This document shows positions 55,463 to 64,000 of a stretch of 64,000 nucleotides of DNA, piece after piece. This DNA is from Craterostigma plantagineum (Eukaryota; Streptophyta; Magnoliopsida; Lamiales; Linderniaceae). The stretch is taken from contig JAPQWV010000028.1 in assembly GCA_027422505.1 (NCBI GenBank), forward strand, positions 3,324,001-3,388,000. Reading direction: 5' to 3'. The translations under genes were made by a program, and so were the position numbers. Every line of letters begins with the position of its first letter. Positions within the stretch are counted from its first letter, which is position 1. The notes under the pieces were generated by a model that saw only the letters and a list, made by a program, of their open reading frames with translations, did no database searches and was not told the origin of the DNA.

Positions 55463-57332
55463 TGTTGGGTTACCCGGTGTCTCCCGGAGACGCCACGTCC
55501 CCGGGTACGATGCAGAACAAAAATTTTTTGGGTTCCCTGATTGCCCTCGTTGCTCGGATCAGAATAGTATCACATAGACATGTAATAGGACGGGTCAAAT
55601 CCGTAGAGAATTACCAGTTGAAGCGAGTGGCAGCTCCTCGTCCTTTTCTTCAAGACTTCGTCGATGGTGGTGGAGGGCACTAGATCGTCACGCCGACCTC
55701 GCAGTGTACCACGGCGTCAGTTCTCTAAAAATGTCTAGAGAGAACCGATCCGTCGCGTGGGAGAAAAGTGTGTGCATTCGGTGTGTGTTTTGTGCCTTTA
55801 GTTGATTTCGAAAATCACTTGATTTCTCTTTATTTGGAGCACGAAATTCTTAGCCTATTTAAAGGCTTGGATTTCGATATCTTAGTCCTTAAAGTGTGAG
55901 AGATTTTTGCCAAATCTTACTCTCTTTTGAATTCCAAATCCAAACTTATGGAAACTTGCTATTATTAGAAAACTAACTTAAATACCAAGTCAAACTAAAT
56001 ATATTTAAATATGGTACGAAATTCGAAACTTAATCCTAGATTAATTTCAAAATTTAAATAAATAATATTCTAAATATTTTATTACATATTTATTTATATC
56101 AAATATGCAAACTCCGAAAATACCCTAAAAGGCATATTTCGAAATTAGCTTAAGGTGAAATTCAATTTTATCCTCAAGCCCATTAAGCACTTGCCAAGCC
56201 CAAGTCTTAAAGTTAGTTTCATAAGAAGTCCAACTTCGATCCAATAAATGGCCCGAGGCCCATTAAGGCGTCGCCCAACGGCCCAAGGCCCGTTAAGGCC
56301 CAAAACACTTTCTCTCCTTATCAGTACACGTTGATGATCCTTTTTAAGCCCGACTCTCTAGGTTCAACTCAATCGGTAAGGGAGGAATCCAAGAGTCCGG
56401 TAGTTACCTAGCCAATCCGCAATACCGGACCGTAACCCGATTCGAGTGCGAATTTCGACCCAGTCTTTATTCCAGAACCTCACTATAGATAACAGTGCTA
56501 CGTATAAACCCTTCATCTGTGTCCCAATCAAGTGAGAGCCGTGGTTTATGTCAAACTCACTAAACTCGATTCTATGATAAAACGGAGACGAGGCAAATTA
56601 CCAAACTACCCTCCATGTCTCACATGAGTTAGTTCAATACCTTGACCAAGGATTTCATAATTTCCCGTCGCCATCCACATAGGACACTTATCTCGATTAC
56701 TTGCGAGACTGTGAATCCGTACTCGACGGTCTAAGCCCGGCAATCACAAATCGTCATCAAGACCGCTTCTGGCCCGCTGACCCATGCAACTGTCGAGACT
56801 TCGAAGTCAACTCCGTCAAAGCCTCTTTCGGGTCTGAGGTTCACGTAGACTACTATAGTGTTGTCGTCGGTCATTGACACTCCTTGAGTAATAACCCATG
56901 TTCGACCATACAACCCGTGAGTCAGTGTCCATGACGAGTCAATCCATTGATTCGATTCGTATCACAAGTCATGACATCTGCTTCCAAGCGGGATATCGGC
57001 ACACGATAGGTCATCGACAAACAAGTCGTGATCGGTTATCCAGCACCAAACTGGAGCCTCAGGATTACGGACTTCTAATGTTCGAGGTTAAGAGTCCACT
57101 GGTGCCTTCCTCTCTCGTACCCATCGAGAACAGTGACTCAACTCGACACGTTTGGATTTGTTCATTTATTGCTTTATCGGATGCCAAGTAAAGAACTCTT
57201 ATATTCAATAAACGAACAATGCCTTTCATTAAACACATGAAAATATCTTATTACAAAAAGGTCGAATGATAAATAATCTAATGCCCTATACAATCTAATA
57301 CTCGTATAGCATTCGAGGGCATATTCCTAACA
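55463..57332 (-). repeat. Solo LTR, Angela/BARE-like copia
   Basis: 1870 bp, plus-strand TGTTGGGTTACC to ATTCCTAACA, flanked by ACTTG. On the minus strand it starts TGTTAGGAATATGCCCTCGA, close to Angela/BARE LTR starts, and has a TATA-like TTTAAATAGG near 55858. No internal region, so it formed by LTR-LTR recombination. It interrupts copia RT one codon before the catalytic VDD. Small frames inside are not genes. Confidence 0.88.
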
Positions 57333-58430
57333 ACTTGGACTATCATCAAGTCTTTGTCTTGCCATTTTATGAAGAGGGTCGTATCGATTGTTCCTCGGAT
57401 GAATCCAGACTTCACGAGGAAATCGCTCAGGACATCATACCAAGCACGTGGAGCTTGTTTCAGTCCATAGAGAGCTTTATCTAATCGATAGACGTGATCG
57501 GGATTTTCTTGATCAACAAAGCCTTCTGGCTGAGCGACGTAGACTTCCTCCTTTAACACGCCATTGAGGAAGGCGGTCTTCACATCTATTTGATAGACTT
57601 TGAAGTCTTTGTGAGGCGCATAAGCCAAGAAAAGGCAGATGGCTTTGATTTGGGCAACATGAGCATAGGTCTCGTCGTAGTCAATGCCTTCCTGTTGATT
57701 GTATCCCATCGCAACCAGCCTTGCTTTGTTCCGGATCACTTTTCCATCTTCATTCTTTTTGTTCTTAAACACCCATTTCGTCTCGATAATTGTTTTCCCA
57801 TGCGGACGGGATACTAAAGTCCACACTTGAAGACGTTCGAATTGGTTGATCTCTTCTTGCATAGCCATTACCCAATCCGGGTCTTTGAGTGCGTCTGCTA
57901 CCTTGGTTAATCATTTTGGCTTAAGAAGCAGCTGAAAAGACTGTGTTGATGACGTGTTCGTACTCCACTCGAAAGATCACCAACAATCTCATCAACCGGA
58001 TGTGCTCGAGTCCACTTTAACTCATGTGGCATGGCTGAAGTAGATGCATCAGCCATTTGTGGACCGAGATTTCCAGTAATCTCAGGTTGTTCATTAGGTT
58101 GAGGTAAGTCTGATTCTTCACTTGGATTGAGCGATTCTGATGAGACTTCCTCATTGACTATGGTAGGTTCTTCAGTGATCTGTGGTAATTCTGAGTCCGG
58201 TGAGGTAGGGACATTTGAAGAGCTTGGTACATCGACCTCGTCGAGTGGGGATCCACTAAAGGTGTAGCGGTAATAGTGCCTTGCCGATATACGGGCTCAA
58301 AGAGAGAGTCTAAATCCTCCAACGCAAGTCTCAGAGCTTCTTCCGACGTTGAATCCTAAGTTGTTGCCATTTGTTGTTGGTTTGGTGCCAACACACTAGT
58401 AAATACGGGTTCTGACCTGATGTGATCAGA
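57333..58430 (-). pseudogene. Copia copy 2 pol: RT N-terminus and integrase-RT linker
   Basis: 57868-57338 is one good frame: [86 protein letters not shown] and DLMIVQV, then the solo LTR. Upstream, to 58430, the linker is broken; KWTRAHPVDEIVGD-like sequence (about 58018-57970) is typical of copia. No usable start. Confidence 0.9.
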
Positions 58431-60190
58431 AACCATCGAGTTTGGCACGGGTCCTGAACTGAGGTGTGCAGGAGCCATCTCTACTACTTTGTGGAAAGTG
58501 ACATTGTAGCTTTCTTTGATTGAACGGTTGGACTTGATGTATACTCGGTACGCTTTGAAGTTGATGAATACCCGACAAATGTGGCTTCGAATGCTTTAGG
58601 GTCGAACTTAGCACGTTGCTCTCTGTCTTCGCCACAAAGCACTTGCACCCGAAAACTTTGAAGAAGGAGATGTTGGGTACTCGCTTTTTAATGATCTCGT
58701 ACGGAGTCTTATCGAAGCGCTTGTGAACGATCATCATGTTCTGAGTGAAACAGGCGTTGTTTACTGCTTCAGCCCAAAGGAAGTGTGGGAGGCCGGAATG
58801 AATCAGCATCGTGCGTGCGGCTTCCATTAGAGTTCGGTTCTTCCTTTCAACAACCCCATTTTGTTAAGGTGTCTTGGCGGCCGAGAATTGCTAACTAATC
58901 CCATGTTTTTGATAAAAATCCTGAGATGATTGTTCTTGAACTCAGTGCCGTTATCCGTTCTAATGACTTGGATGGTTTGTTGCAGCAAATTCTAAATACC
59001 GTTCACAAAACTGATTATTAAGTCCCCTGTCTCATCCATAGTTCGGAGGAACTTCGTCCATGTGTAGCGAGAGTAATCATCGACGATAACTAATACGCAC
59101 TTGCGTCCATTAATACTCTGTGTTTGCATAGGTCCACAGAGGTCCATATGTAGCAATTCCAAAGGACGTGAGGTAGAGGCAACTAGCTTGACGTGATGAG
59201 ATGCTCGCTTCATTTTTCCTAGTTGACATGCCGAACATTGACGCTCTTTTTGTAGAATTATGGTTGGTAGACCCTGAACCAACTTTTTCATTGAAAGTAG
59301 TTGGAGAGCTTTGATGTTTAGGTGAGACAGACGATGATGCCATAAGCTGTTCCTCTGAATTGTAATCTGGGAAATGAGGCAAACAGCTGTCGTGGTCCGC
59401 ACGGACGTCAGATTAATCGTGTAAAGATTTGATTTCCGAGTCCTTGGAGGAGTTCTTTGTTCTGACTGTCCAATATTCTGCACCGGTCAGCGTGAAAGAC
59501 CACCTGGATCCCTTTGTCACAGAACTGGCCTATGCTGAACATGTTATGGCAGAGACCTTCGACGTAGGACACATCCTTGATAGTCAGATTTTCCAGAATT
59601 ATGTCTCCGAGGCCAAGAATCGGAGCCGAATCATTGTTCCCAAATCTGACTTTACCATTCGGTCAGTCTTTGTAGTTGCTCAGCAGCTCTTGTATTCCTG
59701 TCATGTGTGTGGAGCAACCAGAGTCGAGGTACCATACATGATGGATCTGCAAAAACAAATTAAAGAGCTTTAGGTTCCCACTTATAAATGGGTCCTCTCA
59801 GATTAGCAGATTTCTTCTCAGGTTCAGATATGGTTCCTAAAATAGTGTTAATAGGAGCTTTAACAACCCAAGTCAATCATGGAGACGTTGAGTTGGTTTT
59901 GCCTTTAGTAGACGACTTGGCCTTTTTGGCATTTGTCTTTTTAGGGCGAGATTTAGGAACCCATTTGGGTTGAACCTTGAAGGGAAGATTAATTTCAGCG
60001 CGGACAAATGCTTTAGTAGGCTTGAGCGTGGAAAAGATCTTTTCATTGGATAGTCTCCTAAGGTGCTTGGGGGATTATCTTAACGGGATACCTTAGGTGA
60101 GAACAAGCATGAATAACGTCATAAGCTTTCTTAATAGCTGGATCTTGTTTCCTACGCGTCTTCCTAGAGATGACTTTTGTGATGGAGGAA
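58426..60190 (-). pseudogene. Copia copy 2 gag-pol region with integrase relic
   Basis: Minus strand from 60190: a degraded Lys-rich part (PKWVPKSRPKKTNAKKAK, about 59970-59915), then several stops. 59483-58992 holds the GAG-pre-integrase zinc site (WHHRLSHLN and CSACQLGK) and the integrase core start (LLHMDLCGPM with the first Asp; VLVIVDDYSRYTWTKF). After a stop, VIRTDNGTEFKN has the second Asp (about 58960-58920). 58827-58426 reads MEAARTMLIHSGLPHFLWAE and the end of the core. Frameshifts and stops throughout. Cut upstream by G4. Confidence 0.9.
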
Positions 60191-60989
60191 TGTAGCACCC
60201 GGGTTCCCCGTAAGTATTTAGGGCCAATAAATTAGCAAAATATGACTTCGTGAATTATGTGCATTAAGGTGAATTAGGTGCATAAACGTGATTTACGTGC
60301 TCAATATGACTTAGGTGCAGCTTCGTGTTTCACGAAATTGGGTGCGATTAATAGTGCTTATGTGACTTACTTGAAATTGTGTGGAAAATTACGTGCTTAG
60401 GCGATTTCTTAAATTTAGTGCAATTAATTCGTACCAAGTGACCCCTAACTTATTTAGGAATTTTCGAAAGTTGGACAAGGAAATTGGATCATGAGAGAAG
60501 ATTGGACTATAGTTACTAATGGGCTATAATTAAATCCAAACTTAGGCCCAAATAAGACCTCAAACTTGGGCCCAATACCCTTAGAAATGAAATTTAGCAA
60601 ACAAGATCCCTAAATCAAGGAAAACCCACGCCTATATCATGACCATCCCTTAAAATGAAAGAAAATATCTCATTTAACACATTCACACCTAATAACTAAC
60701 GAAAGCAAGAAGAAAGAAAAGAGGCAAGGAAGACATCGAAGGAAGCTCAAGGTTTCACTCTCAAAATAGCTTGGAATTTCGGAAGTAGTAAGTGACGAAA
60801 ATCCCTTAAGCCATTTCGATTTTATACTAAGAATTGCTTAGCTAAATTTCGAGCTTAGGTTTGTACTAAGGATGGTTGTTTGAGCAAATATGGAGTTAAG
60901 TAGCATAGCATGTGATTTAGAACTTAGAATGCTAGGTAGAACAAGCTGCGAAGTGAATTCGAGGGAGAAGAACGACGGAAAAACGAAGA

Positions 60990-61770
60990 AGATGATAAAT
61001 GTCGTAGGAAATGTCGAACTGTCGCATGAAATGTCGACTAAACATATATCGACATTTTAATAAATGTCGAGATATCATGAAAATATCATGTCGACATTTC
61101 CTAATGAAAATGTCGAAACCCAAAGTCGAAGCCATGTTAGGAAAAATGTCGATAAAATGTCGAGGTGAAATCTCATGTCGACATTTTATGATCCAAGATG
61201 TCGAGATCTTTAAAGCCTTAAATGTCGAGTTCATGAACATATACAAAATGTCGAGACGTCTAAAGAAAAAGTCGAAACCATGTTATAGATAAAATGTCGA
61301 GTCCGTATACTAAAGAAGATGTCGAGCCGAATAAAAAGTCGAATTAAAAATGTCGAGGTGTACATTTAAATTCATATCGACATCTTGATGAAAAGTCGAG
61401 ATAATGTCAAGTAAGAAGTCGAGTTCCACGAGGAGTTCATGTCGACATCTTTAGTCCAAAATGTCGAGAAATCCCATTTTATAAATGTCGAAATGTTAGG
61501 AAAAGATGTCGGGTTCTTACACATAAATGTCGAGACCAAATTAACCAAGCAAACCGAGATTATCAAATGTCGAAAGATGATGTCGAAACCCTCATGCATC
61601 TCGACATTTAGCTTCTTCATATCGACATCTTATAAATGTCGAGATTTGTGCGAGTTGCATGTCGATATTCTCTAACTCAAATGCTGAAGTATAAATGTCG
61701 AGACCCTAATTGAGTTAAATGTCGAGTCATTTTATTTGGAAAGAAATGTCGAGCCTCATGCATTTTGCGG
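60990..61770 (+). repeat. Array of ATGTCGACAT words, G4 LTR
   Basis: More than thirty copies of AAATGTCGA, TGTCGAGA and the full palindrome TGTCGACA, about 15-40 bp apart, inside candidate intron 1. Confidence 0.88.
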
Positions 61771-61823
61771 GTCCTAGTTGGCGAATCAACTTCACGAATT
61801 GAACCCTTGGATTAAAACGATTT

Positions 61824-61827
<4 letters not shown>

Positions 61828-61863
<36 letters not shown>
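61828..61863 (+). repeat. Poly-A run within the G4 LTR
   Basis: 36 uninterrupted A residues after TTTAAGT, not at an element end. Confidence 0.95.
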
Positions 61864-61865
<2 letters not shown>

Positions 61866-63516
61866 AAAGAAACTATCGCCTTTTTAGGAAAAATATTTTC
61901 GCACCATTTAATAAGAAAAATATTCCGATTCCAATGAGCATAGGCTCTTTCAACGCCCGATCATAATTGGCCTATCGGTATCCTTAGGGCCAATTTTCGG
62001 TATAGGTAGACATCGCATTCGATAGAATTTTGGAACGAAAATTTTATAGTTGATTTAAATAATTTATGGATTGACTTTATAGCCTTTGCAGGCTTAAAGG
62101 ACGAAATTTTAGAAATTTCACTAGACCGGCTAGCGAATAGTTTAAAGTCAAAAATTAGGTTCATGACCTAAAATAATTCGAGTACTTAGCTAGCTGAATT
62201 AATTAATAGCTTACTGATACGAATGTTTTGGTGCCTAAGGTCGGGACATAGGAAAATCGCCAGGGCAGGTAGCAGTTAGTCTACGGACGCCAGGTAAGTG
62301 GAAGTCCAACTACGACACACAACATGTTTTACGTGCCTAAATTGTATGATTACGTGCTTATGTGGCTTCATGAATTTGTAAAGTGATTGAAGTATTTAAA
62401 TGTGGTAAGCCTATGTTGCATTTACCTGTATCTGCATATGCATACTCACGTGCACACACGAACTCGTGAGGAAGGGTCGTGGGATTGAGTGTGCGTAATG
62501 ATGTGTCGCTTGTACGCGACGAGGACTTGCCGATGTGGGCAAGTGTGTCGACTCGTAGTTGAGTCAGGGGCTGTCTACTATGCTACCAGGGCGGCGTTTT
62601 AGCGTCGTCGTATTATTATTTTAGATATATATATATATATTGATATCCTATGGATAGGATTTGGGCATGGCCCGTGGCGGTAAGGTGCGACCTGGAGGGT
62701 GCGACCTGAGGGTATAAGCGACACAGGGTGGAACCCTGGTGTAGGCGACCTCAGCGTGGGCTACCAGCGTGAGCGACCGCCGGACAGTCGGGGACGACCG
62801 GGTTCATATGGCGACCTAGGGGAACGATGTGCATCCTAGGGTTCGGCCATCCGGCGTGGACCGCTGTCGTATTGTCCTTGAGGGACGTGAGCTCTTGTGG
62901 TGCATAGTGAGATTAGCCGAGGGCCCTGAGTGACATTAGTCTGAGTACGTTTGTACGATTGTTTTATGCATCGGCGCGGTTCGCCTTTGTGCGTGGTATA
63001 TGCATTGGCGAGGATTGCCTTTGCGAGTGTCATATGCATCGGCGTGGATTGCCTTTGCGAGTGTTGTATGCATCGGCGCGGATTGCCGTTGCGGGGGAGT
63101 GACACGTGCACACATGCATGATTTCTGCTTACTGAGCCTCGGTGGCTCATTCCTTACGTTGTGTGTTGTAGGCACTGGCGATCACGGTATGTGAGCGCGT
63201 TTTGAAGGCAAGGCTAACCTTTTGAAGCTTCGTGCTGCTTTTGGGGGTGGACGTGTGTGTGTGTGGATGACGACCTGTGAGGCCGGGCGCATAAGAGCTT
63301 TTGCTGTGCCGACACACCTTCGCCGTTGTAGTTAGACCATGTCTGGACCCTAATGTCCGACATGCATTCTTTTGTCTTGTATAGAACGATGTTACATTCC
63401 ATGAATGAAAAATGAAAAATTTGTACGCGTTTTTGGTGCACTCCTTTACTTGCAAACTCGCTAGGCACGTAGATATGCGCTAGATTAGGCGGTTAGGAAG
63501 TCGGGGTGTCACAGGG

Positions 63517-63528
63517 TGGTATCAGAGC
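63517..63528 (+). other. Primer binding site of G4
   Basis: TGGTATCAGAGC, three bases after the LTR; initiator tRNA-Met type. Confidence 0.95.
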
Positions 63529-63668
63529 TTCGGTCACAGGTTCTGTAGACTGTCCACACACACACACCCAAAAGAGCGGAAGCGGCCTTGCAAGTAAGTG
63601 TTAAGTCTATGTGATTTTCTATGTTGTATAATTTATTGGCCGTAGGACAATCAGGATAGGGTAGAAAG

Positions 63669-64000
63669 ATGGTAAGAACGAGAGGAGAGTCTAGTGGTGG
63701 CGACGACCAGAACAGGGGAAACACGGCCCCTCCCGACAATCGGAATGCAACGATTTTCCAACTGACGGAACTAGTCCGCCAGCAGTCGGCGCAGATTCAA
63801 CAGCTTATCCAACAGAATACTGCTAATGCTGGGCCAACTCAGGCGGAAAGGACTGAGGTGGTGGGAGAACGATTCCGAAGGTTGAACCCACCGACCTTCG
63901 AAGACACAGCTGACTCAGCAGCAGCCGAAGACTGGTTAAGGACTCTCGAAAGCATGTTCGTCTATAGCAGGGTCCCGGAGGCGGAAAAGGCCCTCTGTGC
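63669..64000 (+). CDS. Gag of G4, N-terminal part
   Basis: The ATG at 63669 begins [11 protein letters not shown], nearly identical to G3 gag over all 110 visible residues ([14 protein letters not shown], then [19 protein letters not shown]). No stop or shift to the window end. Continues beyond 64000; whether pol is intact cannot be seen. Confidence 0.93.
   Translation, partial: MVRTRGESSGGDDQNRGNTAPPDNRNATIFQLTELVRQQSAQIQQLIQQNTANAGPTQAERTEVVGERFRRLNPPTFEDTADSAAAEDWLRTLESMFVYSRVPEAEKALC

Larger units (their letters stand above)
60788..63171 (+). other. Candidate two-intron leader in the G4 LTR
   Basis: Candidate intron 1 60788-62239 (donor GAAGTA/GTAAGT, branch-like TTACTGAT near 62211, acceptor GTGCCTAAG). 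Mini-exon 62240-62293 (54 bp). Candidate intron 2 62294-63171 (donor CGCCAG/GTAAGT, hairpin TGAGCCTCGGTGGCTCA near 63133, acceptor TGTGTTGTAG). Confidence 0.55.
60191..63513 (+). repeat. 5' LTR of G4
   Basis: 3323 bp, starts TGTAGCACCCGGGTTCC (as G3) and ends GGGTGTCACA. First 0.2 kb and last 1.25 kb align with G3; the centre (about 60990-61770) is an unrelated ATGTCGACAT word array followed by a 36-base A run. Confidence 0.95.
20499..64000 (-). mobile_element. Sirevirus-like Ty1/copia copy 2, hosting many nested insertions
   Basis: Minus-strand order, skipping insertions: gag-pol junction and integrase (60190-58430), linker and RT (58430-57333 and 55462-54960), RNase H (54943-54590 and 44010-43935), post-pol spacer (43934-43540 and 29619-28960), AT-rich spacer (28960-26344), ORF3 (26343-24250), ORF4 (22289-20847), PPT, LTR. 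Removing LINE, G2, G3, solo LTR and LTR-like block gives about 14 kb visible, long for copia, mainly because of the spacers and the two ORFs after pol. It continues beyond the window. Confidence 0.85.
60191..64000 (+). mobile_element. Ty3/gypsy Tekay-type element G4, runs off the window
   Basis: LTR 60191-63513, PBS and gag start are present; the rest is beyond 64000. Left flank AGGAA (60186-60190) is the expected TSD half. LTR ends and gag are closely related to G3, but the middle of the LTR carries different repeated words. Confidence 0.95.

Overview
This window is pericentromere-like plant DNA made almost entirely of nested transposable elements. I found no convincing host gene, tRNA, rRNA or CRISPR array. 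The organism is an angiosperm, most likely a eudicot; species cannot be read from the sequence. Reasons: Tekay-type Ty3/gypsy chromoviruses primed by initiator tRNA-Met, Sirevirus-like Ty1/copia elements with an extra ORF after pol, a DUF4283-type L1 LINE, a CACTA element carrying a ULP1-like protease relic, and a hAT-type MITE.

The framework is two or three copies of one Sirevirus-like copia family, all on the minus strand. Copy 0 (only its PBS and leader, 8164 down to 1) shares an LTR at 8165-8462 with copy 1 (8165-20498). Copy 1 is cut inside its reverse transcriptase by copy 2 (3' LTR 20499-20851, body running left from at least 60190). Copy 0 is interrupted by Tekay element G1 (1005-7989, TSD TTAAG). 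Copy 1 carries an unidentified insert (9592-10238), a broken gypsy LTR (about 12040-13754) and a CACTA element (14479-19110, TSD TGA), which holds an Angela/BARE-like LTR (16595-18363). Copy 2 carries a lone LTR-like block (22290-24249), an L1 LINE (29635-43524, 15-bp TSD), Tekay element G3 (44011-54589, TSD AAATG), a solo Angela-like LTR (55463-57332, TSD ACTTG) and Tekay element G4 (from 60191, running off the window). The LINE is split by a hAT MITE (33759-41730, 8-bp TSD AGTGCATC), which is split by Tekay element G2 (34154-41691, TSD ATAGA). That is five levels: copia, copia, LINE, hAT, gypsy.

G3 is the one nearly complete element: gag-protease, RT, RNase H, integrase and chromodomain are all present, with one +1 shift between gag-protease and pol and almost identical LTRs. 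G1 and G2 are deletion derivatives that keep LTRs, PBS, PPT and some gag, so they could only move with proteins supplied by a relative such as G3. Everything else coding is a pseudogene.

The most interesting structure is in the non-coding parts. The Tekay LTRs (2.7-3.3 kb) share what looks like a two-intron 5' leader: a conserved 5' splice site about 450-600 bp in, a 51-57 bp mini-exon ending CAG/GTRRGT, and a second intron ending TTGTAG behind a small conserved hairpin. The first candidate intron holds a dense array of short self-complementary words with a central CG, and the word differs between families (AATCGGGCGATT in G1 and G3, ATGTCGACAT in G4, TTCGAAATCTT in G2). The copia leader and pol-ORF3 spacer carry a third type (TTTTACGATCGAGAAAA).
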